DNA of 64,000 nt from Cristatella mucedo (taxonomy: Eukaryota > Bryozoa > Phylactolaemata > Cristatellidae), in NCBI GenBank assembly GCA_009760855.2, contig WPIO01000014.1, positions 1,637,501 to 1,701,500 of the forward strand. The letters run 5' to 3'. Position numbers and translations under genes: made by a program. The notes under the pieces were generated by a model. The model saw only the letters and a list, made by a program, of their open reading frames with translations, was not told the DNA's origin and ran no database searches. Positions 1 through 10,248 of the stretch are shown one piece after another. Every line of letters begins with the position of its first letter. Positions within the stretch are counted from its first letter, which is position 1.

Positions 1-19
1 GCAACCTTCTTGATTATAC

Positions 20-718
20 GTGGAGATGGCTTCGTTTAACGGTTCGGAGCTATTGAATACCTCCGGCCCAGCGTTCGACATCCTGCAGTCCAGCCTAAAC
101 GATCCCGCTATTTTTGCTCCGAGTAGCCGCGATCTAATGGAGCGTAATCGCGCGCTCGAGGAAGAGAATGCGCAGCTACGCGCGGCGGCCGCTGCTGCAC
201 GGGTCGGCCGCCCCAGCACCGGCACACCAGCCGGGTCGGCAGCCTTACCGCCGAGCTGCACCCCGGAAGCGGCGCCACGCGGCCCGCCCACGATACTTCG
301 TTCGCCATCGCAGTACGCGGTCGGTCTCTTACCGCGTCCGGAAGGGTACGCTGCGCCCACCGCCTTGCGACGCGCCGAAGGTTACGCCCCGTACGTTACG
401 ACGTGCCTGGCAGGAGACGCTCCGCCGCACGCTGCTCATGTTTCGCACGCTGCGACCGCTATCTTTCCTTCACCCTGCGCGGAGCCTTTTTCCGCCAACC
501 CTGCTTCCGGTGGCGCGGCAAGCTATCCGCGGCCGGACCATTTGGAAAAACCACAGGCGCACCCGGACGCCGCCCTTATTTTCGCGCCGGCGGCTAATGC
601 AGGCGGAGACTACGCCCGAGCTGTCGCTAGCCCGCGCACTGAGCAGACTCCTCGCACGGCTGAGCCGGCATTGCCGAGCCGGATCTTCGTTGTGCCAGTA
701 ACCCGCAGCCGCATTTGA
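20..718 (+). pseudogene. gag: Ty3/gypsy gag, N-terminal part
   Basis: This is the first open segment (232 codons) of a gypsy-type retrotransposon. An ATG at 20 and a second at 26 both follow a short leader. Residues ~38-60 form a short coiled coil (LMERNRALEEENAQLR), followed by an Ala/Pro-rich low-complexity linker with a loose RPEGYA/RRAEGYA repeat. The frame closes at 716-718 just as gag-like sequence resumes in another frame, so a frameshift near 700-718 is likely. I assign it to gag from position and composition, since gypsy gag N-termini are poorly conserved. The 5' LTR and primer-binding site lie upstream of the window. Confidence 0.6.
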
Positions 719-1376
719 CGGGAGCGTAGAGGCCTCACCGCTGCAACTGGCACCTTTCCGGGGGGACCTGACGGACTCCTTCCCACGGTGGATCAGCGAT
801 TACGAGGTGCTTTCCAGGTCCTGCGGATGGTCTCCGGACCTCCAGCTATTGCGCTTGGGGGTATATTTTCGCGGCCGAGCGCTCGACGTATATCTCTCGG
901 TCTATAAACGGCTCTGCACTGAGCCAGGTCAACGATGTACATTCGAGGAAATTAAAGTCGAACTGGTGCGAACGTTCACCTCTGGCATGCGCCGCGATGC
1001 TACTCGCGGGGCACTACACGGTTTTCGCCAGGGTGCTGCACAAAGTGTTTACGACTTTTATAGGCACCTTGTAGATACTGCCGCTGTTGCTTACCCTACT
1101 ACTCCGAAGGCCGTTGCTTACCCTACTACTCCGCAGGCGGACCGTGGTGCTATGGTCCTCTCCTTGTTTGTTGGGGGCCTTCATCCCGAGATTAGCGGTG
1201 CTGTCTTTGCCAAAGACTGTGCCTGCCTAGACGAGGCCCTAGCTTTCGCTAAAAGATGCGAAGCCAACCCTCGCTTCTTTAGTCGCGGGGCTGCTACCGC
1301 CGCGCACGCCGGTGACCAAGGCCGCCAATTCCCATCCGGAAGGGATAGGGCCCCGGTTTCTCGCGATAGAGAGTAA
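702..1376 (+). pseudogene. gag: Ty3/gypsy gag, capsid-like part
   Basis: After the stop at 699-701 a second frame reads through a retrotransposon-gag-like (capsid) domain. It includes APFRGDLTDSFPRWISDYE, a run typical of the start of the gag fold, then FEEIKVELVRTF and VYDFYRHLVD. It corresponds to the domain that packages element RNA into virus-like particles. A 27-nt unit is tandemly duplicated at about 1081-1137, giving two AVAYPTTP repeats. The frame ends at 1374-1376 while the zinc-knuckle frame is already open from 1312, so a second frameshift lies near 1300. Confidence 0.7.
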
Positions 1377-2940
1377 GGTGGATGCATTAGCCGGGCAAAT
1401 GACCCAGTTGTGTGACCTGCTTGCCAAGGGAAAGAGGGAAAACTTTGACCCCACCCTTAGGCAATCGTACGAGCCACGCCCGGCGCAGAGTAAACCCTTT
1501 AATTCTTCATCCGGCTTCCATACCAAGGAAGGCCGCCCTCTCTGCAGGGTTTGTTCCAAACCAGGCCACACCGCTGGTTACTGCCCACAGGCGGATCTAA
1601 CTATCGGGCGTAGGCCGTTCGCACACAACAGTCGGCGGTCGGATGACTGGGTGCAGGCTGCCATGGGTCAGGGGGATGGCTGGGTGGATTCAGGACGTGG
1701 TAGGCCGCTCCATTACGAGTCGGCTGATCGAATCCCTACCGAGCCAGTAAACTACAATCCAGGTGGTTCCCCTCCACACGTTTCGGCCTGGCAATCTCAT
1801 GGGCCGGAATCCTCCGGTTCACTCGGTACGAGTGGGAACGCTAACTATGCTTCGGCTGGGTGGATACCTTCGCCCTCGACTGGCGTTCATACCCACCCCA
1901 TGACTGGCCAGGCATCAGAGAGCGGTTTCGGCCGTGATGGCCGCGGTTTCTGGGACGCTCGGTCGGCACCGTCACAACAGGAGGGGCTAGCACGGGCGCC
2001 GATGCACCATGAAACCGTGGACACCGGGACCTCCGCCCCACACACCATCGCACTGGTGAATGTGAAGGGTGAGCTGGTCACGGGACCACGGGACACCGGT
2101 GCGAATATTTCCTTGATGTCGGCCTCCCTCGCCCAAAGGCTGGGTCTCCCTCTATCGATGGTGTTTGTTCGGGCCTCCAGTATAACGGGTTCTTCCCTAC
2201 CTATAATCGGGGCCGTGACAGCGAGCGTGCAAGTGGGAAGTATCTACCGCCAGCACCAATTCTATGTCACCACCGAGTCTCTGCAACCGCTGCTGCTGGG
2301 TACCGACTTTCTTGCTACCCTACCGCCCGTCACGTACGACTATAGGCACGGAGCCGTACAGGTGGGTGACCACCGGCTACCGCTGGTAGGTCGCTCTGAG
2401 GCTGTACCTCCTCCGCGCCAGGTGTGCCTTGCGACAGATGTCACGGTTGCCCCACGTTGCCAATGCTTGCTGCAGGGCGTAATGGAGGGGCCCCCTACAC
2501 TAGGTCTTCTCCTTTTCGAGGCAAATGCTGACCGACTTAATTGTAAGGGGCTCACAGCTGCTCGGGCCGTGGTAGCTCCGATGGGCGGACTTCTGCCAGT
2601 TAGAATCTTGAATACGTCAACACGTCCGGTTTTTCTGAAAAAAGGGACCTGCCTCGGCTTCGCTGAACCAGTGTCCCCTGCCGCCGACGCTCCTGAGAGG
2701 CGACTCCCCACCAAACGCGTGGGATTCGTCGGTACGGATAGTGTGCAATTCGACCTATCCCAATCGGATCTCTCTGAAACCCAGAAGAGAGCCCTCACCC
2801 AATTGTTGTCGACATTTCGCGATGTATTCGCGGCCAACAATCTGGACTTGGGCCTAATGGACTCTGTCACCCACAGGATTGACACTCGCGACGCACCACC
2901 TATTCACTGTAGGCCGTACCCGGTCCCCCAGGCCCTGTGA
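1312..2940 (+). pseudogene. pol: Ty3/gypsy nucleocapsid, protease and start of RT
   Basis: One 542-codon frame carries a coiled segment, a CCHC zinc knuckle CRVCSKPGHTAGYC (C-X2-C-X4-H-X4-C), and a retropepsin-like aspartic protease with catalytic triplet in PRDTGANIS and the flap-distal LLGTDFL. It ends with the entry to RT (DTRDAPPIHCRPYPVP). Gag zinc knuckle and pol share a frame, so in this copy there is no programmed shift between them. The frame ends at an in-frame TGA (2938-2940) inside the RT N-terminus, and coding sequence continues in the same frame directly after it. That marks a point mutation, not the end of an ORF. Confidence 0.85.
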
Positions 2941-3705
2941 CATGAAATTGTCCATCAGATCAACGATATGTTGGAAGGAGGAATCACTGAGCCCAGTGTT
3001 GGCCCGTGGTCTTCCCCTGTCATACTGGCGAAGAAGAAGGACGGTACTTACCGGTTCTGCGTAGACTATAGGAAGTTGAAAATGAGTTTCGGGCTATGTA
3101 ATGCGCCTAGCACATTTCAGCGTGCCATGGACTATTGTCTAGCCAATCTCAGCTGGTCCGAATGCCTCGTCTACCTAGATGACATTCTGATATTCTCGAG
3201 GACCTTTGAGGACCATTTGTCGCGTCTGTCAAGAGTCTTGGAGCGCCTACGCTTCAACGGTCTTAAGGTAAAACCGTCAAAATGCCAATTCGAACGGCCA
3301 AAAGTTCGCTACCTTGGGCACAGGTTGTCGTCTGCCGGGATGCGGCCAGACCCCGAGAACGTCGCCAAGGTGGAGGCATACCCGCGACCACATTCGCTCG
3401 CCACAGTGCGTCAGTTCCTGGGGTTGGCTTCTAACTACCGCAAGTTTATCCCTGCTTTTGCGAAAGTGGCTACACCGTTGACTAATCTGCTCCGCAAGGC
3501 CAAGTGTTTTGAATGGACTGGAGATTGCAAACGAGCATTCGTTGTTCTCCGGGACCATCTGAGTAGGGAGCCGGTTCTTCGATTTCCGGATTTTTCAATA
3601 CCCTTCGTGCTCTGCACTGACGCAAGCGCGACTGCTGTAGGGGCAGTGCTAGGACAAGTAGTTGATGGCAAAGAGCACCCCGTCGCCTACTACAGCCGAG
3701 TTTAA
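2941..3705 (+). pseudogene. pol: Ty3/gypsy reverse transcriptase and RNase H, internally deleted
   Basis: The segment continues in the frame of the preceding one. RT landmarks are SSPVILAKKKDGTYRFCVDY, SFGLCNAPSTFQRAMD and the catalytic YLDD (3172-3183), then the thumb/connection HLSRLSRVLERL and KCQF...VRYLGH, and the RNase H start FVLCTDAS. At about 3080-3083 the text jumps from DYRKLK straight to MSFGL. The intervening block of typical Ty3 RTs, which includes the LDL motif A aspartate, is absent, so roughly 60 residues are missing by comparison with the family. The enzyme would be inactive. The frame ends at 3703-3705 next to a T/A run where a one-base shift leads into the next frame. Confidence 0.9.
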
Positions 3706-4290
3706 ACGATACCGAACGCGGCTATTCGACTGTCGAACGAGAGGCCCTTGCGGTAGTGACTGCCGTACGCCACTTCCGCGGGTACCTGTATGGATACAAG
3801 TTCGTGGTCCTCACCGACCATCAACCGCTAGTATGGGTTCTGCGAGGCAACCATGACTCTAACCGCTTGGCTCGGTGGGGTCTTGAATTGCAGGAGTACG
3901 ACATAGAGGTTCGGTACCGTTGCGGCAAGGCTAATTCCAACGCCGACGCCCTCTCGCGTGTTCCCACCGAACAGGAGCCTCAAGTAGCTAACGCTATTAT
4001 GGCTGCGGTGGCTGATCTGACCTTCATCCGCGAGGCTCAAAATTGCGATCCGTTGCTGTACTGTTTACTGGCCATGTTACAGGGCCATGATCGAAGCAAC
4101 TGCGCCGCTGAGCATATCCGCTATGCCAACGTTTAGCTGGACATGTTTGTGATCATGCCGAACGGCTGCCTGTACCGAAAGGATCCAGCTCGGCGAAACA
4201 GGCAACTCGTCTTGCCGGCCCACCTGAGGGATGCGTCTTTCGAGAATGCCACGACGGCCTCTTCGGAGCTCATCTAGAGCGTCAGAAGAC
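3706..4290 (+). pseudogene. pol: Ty3/gypsy RNase H end and integrase zinc domain start
   Basis: The frame containing 3756-4136 holds the rest of RNase H: REALAVVTAVRHFRGYLYG, the DHQPL motif, and the terminal KANSNADALSR that closes the domain in Ty3-group elements. A TAG at 4134-4136 interrupts the linker to integrase, and reading resumes in the same frame to a second stop near 4264. The first histidines of the integrase HHCC zinc domain (HDGLFGAH) are instead read in the frame of the next segment, so another one-base shift lies at about 4235. Confidence 0.8.
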
Positions 4291-5590
4291 GCTTAAAAAA
4301 ATTCAGGATAAGTATTTCTGGCCAAGCATGACCGAGAACGTTGCCACCTGGGTAAAGACGTGCGTTTCATGCCACACTAGGAAGCCTCCAAAGGAAAGGG
4401 CTCGGGTGCCCCTCCAAAGCATCCCCGTAGAACGACCAAGGCAGAGAGTCGCCATGGACATCGTGCAGATGCCTGTCTCTAACGCAGGGAACCGATATCT
4501 GTTAGTGATGACCGACTGTTTCACCAAGTGGCCAGAGGTTCGCGCAATTCCCGACCAAACGGCCGCCACATGTGCACGTGTGTTCGTTGAGGAGATTGTA
4601 TGCCGGCATGGCGTACCCGAGCAAATCCTCTCAGATCGCGGTGCTAATTTCTTTTCTCGGATGATGGAACGCGTGTGCCGCCTACTCTCCGTTGAACGGC
4701 TGCATACATCCCCGTACCATCCTCAAACAGACGGTCTGGTTGAGCGTTTTAATCGTACGCTGGTAGAGATGCTCTCTATGTACGTGAGAACGGACCAGCG
4801 CGACTGGGATACGTATGTGCCCTACGTACTTTTTGCTCACCGCACGAGCTATCACGATTCGGTTCGATGCACGCCTTTCTTCATGGAGCATGGGAGGGAG
4901 GCACGGCTACCCGTGGACCTGGTCTTGCCAGTAGACGATCCTTGTGACCCAGTGGACGATTACGCGATAGCGGTCCGTGATAAACTTCAAGTGGCCTGGG
5001 AACGGGCCCGAATTAGCAACCAGGCAGCTCAAGCTAAGCAGAAACGGTATTACGACCGCCTGGCGAGCGAGTCGGCTCTTAGTATCGGGCAGCACGTCTA
5101 CGTGTACACCCCTCGACCTAGGAAGGGCAGGTCACCGAAGTTGCAGCATCTATGGCAGGGACCACTACGCATAGTGGGCAAAAGTAACACCAATGTTTCA
5201 GTTGTAGATGACGATAAGCCGACGGTAAGGCCTCAGACGGTTCACATCAACCGCTGTAAACCGGCTTATGTGCGCCCACTTCCACTCTTACCGACTCCTC
5301 GGATTGCGACATCGCCAGCTGTGGACCCGGCTTCACCACAGTCTTACGGCGACAATTCGGTTACGCCGAAGCCAACTCCACGGACAGATCACCATACCAG
5401 TGCCTCTACACATGGCATAGCTGAAGGCGGAGTGACACCTCCGAACCCGAGCCTTCTGCCCAGGCGGCAGGGCGACCCAGGAGACGACGACCGCCGTTCT
5501 TCAGCTGGGCAGGAGGATAGCCAATGCCATTTGCTGCGCCGCGACCGCGAGCGTAGGCCTAATCCTCGATATCGAGATATGTGGTGCTAA
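4291..5590 (+). pseudogene. pol: Ty3/gypsy integrase
   Basis: The longest intact block of the element (420 codons from the ATG at 4328). The zinc domain is completed by CVSC. The catalytic core has the DD35E triad: Asp at 4457-4459 (VAMDIVQ), Asp at 4634-4636 (LSDRGANF) and Glu at 4742-4744 (LVERFNRT), with exactly 35 residues between the second and third. A GPY/F-type C-terminal module follows (LWQGPLRIVGKSN ... VHINRCKP), then a Pro/Ser-rich tail to TAA-terminated TGGTGCTAA. Integrase inserts the element cDNA into the genome. The domain itself looks undamaged, but it depends on an upstream polyprotein that is broken in several places. Confidence 0.92.
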
Positions 5591-5736
5591 TGCGAAGCTA
5601 CCGCAGCATCGCATTAACACCACCCCGGACGGGCCAAAGTGTCGGATCAGTCCATTAGGGGGCTCCATGCTTTTTTTTTCCACTCGAGCCAGTGTTTTTT
5701 TTTAACGCCGGACCGCTGACTGATCAGATACGAGGC

Positions 5737-5755
5737 GAGAGAGACAGAGAGAGAC

Positions 5756-5824
<69 letters not shown>

Positions 5825-5825
5825 C

Positions 5826-5919
<94 letters not shown>
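5737..5919. repeat. (GA)n microsatellite in LTR
   Basis: About 180 bp of GA dinucleotides with scattered GACA interruptions, ending at the base before the TATA box of the LTR. It translates as Arg-Glu or Ser-Leu runs on the two strands, which are not genes. Confidence 0.97.
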
Positions 5920-5922
<3 letters not shown>

Positions 5923-5926
5923 AAAT
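5920..5926 (+). promoter_or_regulatory. LTR TATA box
   Basis: TATAAAT follows the (GA)n array and lies about 370 bp before an AATAAA signal, as expected for the U3/R layout of an LTR. Transcription would start roughly 25-30 bp downstream. Confidence 0.55.
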
Positions 5927-6106
5927 GACAGGACTGACAGAGCTCAGGGCGGCAGCTTCGGTAGTCGATGCGAGACTACGCTTCGAGAGCACGAGAGACG
6001 AAGCTACGGCGACGGACAGCTAAGTGCAACTTAGACTGCGCAGTTGTGTTCTGCCGGCTACTCAGTTAGCCGCTCGTATCTTGGGATGGTGTAGCGACGC
6101 GGGCAT

Positions 6107-6240
6107 AGGGTAGTTAGTTATACTCGGACTTCGGGAGTTCGCTCAGTTAACTCCGTCGGTCCGGTACACGCAGCGTAAACGCGTAGGGTAGTTATTATAC
6201 TCGGACTTCGGGAGTTCGTGCAGTTAACGCCGTTGGTCCG
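6107..6240 (+). repeat. 78-bp-period tandem duplication in LTR
   Basis: Two copies (about 6107-6162 and 6185-6240) share GGGTAGTTA, ATACTCGGACTTCGGGAGTT and CAGTTAAC, followed by GGTCCG. The period is about 78 bp. Confidence 0.8.
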
Positions 6241-6293
6241 TGTGCGCCGGTAAAGTGCTTTCGCCGGCGCGTAACCGCTACAAACAGGCCCAC

Positions 6294-6299
6294 AATAAA
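6294..6299 (+). terminator. LTR poly(A) signal
   Basis: AATAAA lies downstream of the TATA box and the tandem duplication, consistent with the R region of the LTR. Confidence 0.5.
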
Positions 6300-6362
6300 C
6301 TGTTGCTTTCGGCACCCATTTGTGGCCGCCTGTGTTTTAACCGCACCTCAGCACTGCATCAC

Positions 6363-8922
6363 ACAGTCCACCGGTAGAGAGCCGGGGGACGAGCTTCTGC
6401 GCGGCGGTTACAATGTTAATCATAGCACCAACGTCGGTGGCCACATTCTAGATCTTGTGATCACTAAGGATGTCCTCCCCACTGACTTTGTGGTGTGCCC
6501 ACTGACCCTCTCAGATCATTGTTCGGTCTCGTTTACTGTTCCTGCTCCCTCGTACGTGCAGGGCAACGTCGAATTTGCCTAACGACGTAACTTACAAAGC
6601 ATTGACATGGACAAGTTTTTGAAATCTGTTTGTGATGCAGGTCTTCTTGATCTACATTCAGACTCGACCGGCAGCCTCGATACCCTCACTGATGCCATGA
6701 ACATGACACTCAGCAGTGCTCTTGACAAGAATGCTCCCGTTCGCTCTATCCGTTTTCAAAGTCGTCGAGATTGCTTTCAATTTACAAAAAAACTCCTTAA
6801 GATGCGCTATGTCAAGCGCAGTGTGGAACGTCGTTTCAAGAAATCGGGGTCTGATGCAGACCTAGTCAATTTTAAAGACTTCCTTCGAGTTTACAACCGA
6901 AAGCTTAAAAAAGCCAGGGCTTCTTTTTTCCTTAGAAAACTAAATTCCTGCCAATCGGACACTAAACAGATTTATAAGACAGTAAACCATTTACTGGCCA
7001 ATGCTGTCAGGTCTGACTACCCAGATATTAAGGGCTCAGCCGAAAAGTTTTCAGCCTTCTTTACTGAAAAAATTGTGCACATTCGTGCCTCCATTAAGCC
7101 CCCTCCGACCAAAGCAATCGCCGTTCCTCAACCTGTGACCTTTCTTAAAAGGTTCTCTGATGTTTCTGCCTCTGATGTGGCTGCCTTAATAAGGTCTAGC
7201 AAAAAGAGCTCGTCTCCTGAAGACCCTATACCTTCACCTCTGTGGTCTTCACTTGCAGACTAACTTAGCCCTGCCATAACCAAGATTTTTTATGCTTCTT
7301 TGGGAAAAGGGGTCGTCCCCAAGTCCTTCAAATCGGCAATCGTTAGACCTATTCTTAAAAAGCCTGGATTAGACACAGAGGTCCTAGCAAACTATCGTCC
7401 AGTTTCCCTTCTTCCGTTCTTATCAAAGATTCTTGAACAAATTGTTGCTAAGCAGCTAGTTGAACATATTGAAAATTATGGAATGTCAGAAACATTTCAA
7501 TCAGGTTTCAAGAGGCAGCACTGTACTGAAACTGCTCTCCTCCGTGTTAACAATGGCATTCTACGTGGCAACGACGACGGGAATGTCACTGCCTTAGCTC
7601 TGCTAGATCTGTCTGCTGCCTTCGACACCACTGGTCACGAAGTTCTGCTTGAACGATTGAGAACAACGATCGGTCTGGCAGACGAAGCACTGGCGTGATT
7701 TAAATCGTACCTGTCTGATCATGTTCAATCCGTGTCGTGTGGGGGTCAGGTCTCAGACATGAGAAGGGTCACCTGTGGAGTCCCTGAAGGGTCTGTACTT
7801 GGTCCCTTGCTGTTCTCTATTTATACGCAACCTCTGGGAAAAGTGATTAAGGCCCATGGAATAGGATATCACTTCTATGCTGACGATACTCAGTTGTATT
7901 TATCATTTAAACCGTCGGAATCTGCTGCAGCAACTGAGAAACTGAATGCTTGCCTTGCCAATACTCGATCCTGGATGTCCGAAAACCTCCTGAAATTAAA
8001 TGACGATAAAACCGAACTGCTTCTCATAGGACACCCTAAGCGTGTGGCTGGATTAAAAGGCTTTGCTGTTCTAATAGGTGATGCTATTGGGCGACCTTCA
8101 CCACGTGCTCGTAACCTAGGTGTCGTTTTCGACAGCTGCCTCAATTTCAAAAGCTTCATTCAGAAGACTGCCTCTACAGCTAGCCATCACATCTGATCCC
8201 TATCCAAGATTAGAAGCTGTCTCCCACAGTGGGTTGTACAAAATTTAACTAGCTCTTTAGTTCTATCTCGGCTTGATTATTGTAATTCCCTTTTGGCTGG
8301 GCTACCAAAGAAAGCTATTATGCCACTACAGCGAACTATGAATATGGCTGCAAGGCTGGTCTTCAAGTCCCAGCGGTTTGAGCACGTGTCACCTTTGCTG
8401 AAAGAGCTAGGATGGTTGCCGGTTGAGCAAAGGATACAGAGCAAAGTTCTTACGCTGACCCACAAGGCCCGCCACGGCTTGGCTCCTTCGTACCTAGCTG
8501 AACTGCTACATCAGTTTCAGCCTGTTCGTGCCCTCAGGTCCTGTGTGGACAATAAATTAGCTGTCCCATTCCTCCGCTTAAAGACAGTTGGCGACAGAAG
8601 CTTTAGCTCTGCAGGTCCTAGACTGTGGAACTCGCTTCCACAATTCTTACGCAACGAAATCTACTCTCCAACTTCCGACTATGGCACATCTTTTTCAGCG
8701 GTCCTGAACTGCTACTTCTATGCTACTCACTACCTCAACTGCTCTCCTGACTCTGCTATGCTTCCCACTCTCTCTTTGTTGCGTGAGACGAAGTCTGTTG
8801 GCTACCGAATGGGTACCGAAAGCCGCCGAGGCTGTGAGTGTGCTATACAAAACTCTCCTGCGTAACACCCACATGGTATTTATGACTTTGTGGAGTTACT
8901 GACGGAGATACATTACATTACG
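6363..8922 (+). mobile_element. CR1-clade LINE family A, copy A1 (5'-truncated, ORF2 with stops)
   Basis: A 5'-truncated non-LTR retrotransposon, all in one frame. It begins in the C-terminal part of the AP endonuclease (GHILDLVIT, LSDHCSV) and passes through a basic linker. RT motifs follow: [61 protein letters not shown] and NLGVVFDS. The C-terminal domain (SRLDYCNSLLAGLP, GLAPSYLAELL, PRLWNSLP) ends at 8863-8865. Four in-frame stops (6580, 7261, 7696, 8194) interrupt it, with no frameshift needed. The 3' end is a GACGGAGATACATTACATTA tail, as in the other A copies. FYADD and the overall layout place it in the CR1/L2 group. Confidence 0.9.
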
Positions 8923-9251
8923 TCATGCAAACATGACGATTGCTTTAACTAAAACCACAGTGAGGCTCCGAGTTCCCTACTTCAAGCCGATCATTCATGC
9001 GTGAATACTAGAAATGGAACTGTGCCAAAAGAGCCATACCTAGATAGTGTCGAAATATTGCCAATCACGCCGACCAGCCTTGGCTTAGGCCCATCTTTCA
9101 AAAAAAGGCATGAATAAGCAAGGATTAAGGTAGTAAAACTCACGGTTATCAATAGGATTAAGTAGCTGTGCCTACTTCGCCCAATGCAGCTAGAGTTAGT
9201 GAGAGGTACATGGAATTTTCTCATGCAGACAGATCCCTCAAGAGTCCATCT

Positions 9252-10248
9252 TCGGTCTTTTTCCGTTCTCCGTTTATACCCAACCTCTGGGGAAGGTGAT
9301 TCAGACCCATGGAATAGGCTATCACTTTAGTGCTGACGATACTCAGCTGTATTTGTCATTCAAACCGTCGGAATCTGCAGCAGCGACTGATACACTAAAT
9401 GTTTGTTTGTAGACATTCGATCCTAAATGTCGGAAAATGTCATACAACTAAACGACGATAAAACTGAACTGCTGCTCAAAGAACAACTAAGTGTGTGACG
9501 AGACTAGAAGGCTTTGCTCTTCTAATAGGTGATGCTGTTGTGCAACCGTCACATTGTGCTTGGGATTTAGACGTCGTTTTCGACAGCTGCATACATTTGG
9601 AAAGTTTTGTTTAGAAGACTGCTTCCACAGCTAGCCATCACGTCTGATCCCTATACAAGATTAGGAACCGTCTTCTACTGTGGCTTGCAAAAAAAGCTCC
9701 TCATTTCTGTCTCGACTAGATTATTGTAACTACCTTTCGGCTGGGCTGCCGAAAAAAGCCACTAGACCACTCCAGCTCGCTATGAATATGGCTGCAAGGC
9801 TAGTTTGTAAATCCTTAATTAGTAATGTGTCTCCTTTGCTAAAAGAGCAAGAATGGCTGCCAGTTGATTAACGGATACAGAGCGAAGTTCGTATGCTGAC
9901 CCACAAGGTCCGCAACGGCTTGGCTCCTTCATACTTAGCTTAATTGCTGCACTAGTTTCAGCCTCCTCGTGCCCTCAGGTCCCGTATGGACAATAAATTA
10001 GCTGTTCCATTCCTCCTCTTAGAAAGCGTTGGCGACAGAAGCTTTTGCTCTAATTGTCACAGACCGTGGAACTCAATTCCATGATTCTTACGAAACGACA
10101 ATTGCTCTGATTGTCATAGACTGTGGAACTCGCTTCTTCCATAATTCTTACGAAACGACAACTAATCTCCTGCTGTCGACCATGGCAAAGTCTTTCCAGC
10201 CATCCGTAGCTGCTGTCTCCCTTTGGAGATACGTAACATTGCATTGCA
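9252..10248 (+). mobile_element. CR1-like family A, degenerate copy A2
   Basis: The same order as A1 from just before the RT YADD motif (CACTTTAGTGCTGACGATAC) to the tail (GGAGATACGTAACATTGCATT), but with many frameshifts and substitutions. The end of the coding part contains a 57-bp tandem duplication at about 10045-10161 (CTGTGGAACTCGCTT-type units). Sequence between that duplication and the tail is largely deleted. It is older than A1. Confidence 0.8.

Larger units (their letters stand above)
5600..6320 (+). mobile_element. Probable 3' LTR of the gypsy element
   Basis: Directly after integrase the sequence holds the promoter and processing signals expected of an LTR. There is a TATA box at 5920, a plausible R region, a 78-bp tandem duplication at 6107-6240, and an AATAAA signal at 6294. 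The exact ends cannot be set because the partner LTR is off the window. A purine run (AGGGGG near 5658) could be the polypurine tract. A CR1 element follows from about 6363, so the LTR end may be truncated. Confidence 0.6.

Noticed and set aside
5692-5992. Arg/Glu-rich and Ser/Leu-rich ORFs over the GA array (also 14.2, 20.1 and 51.1 kb)
   Set aside because: They are translations of dinucleotide repeats on both strands, with no start context or domain.
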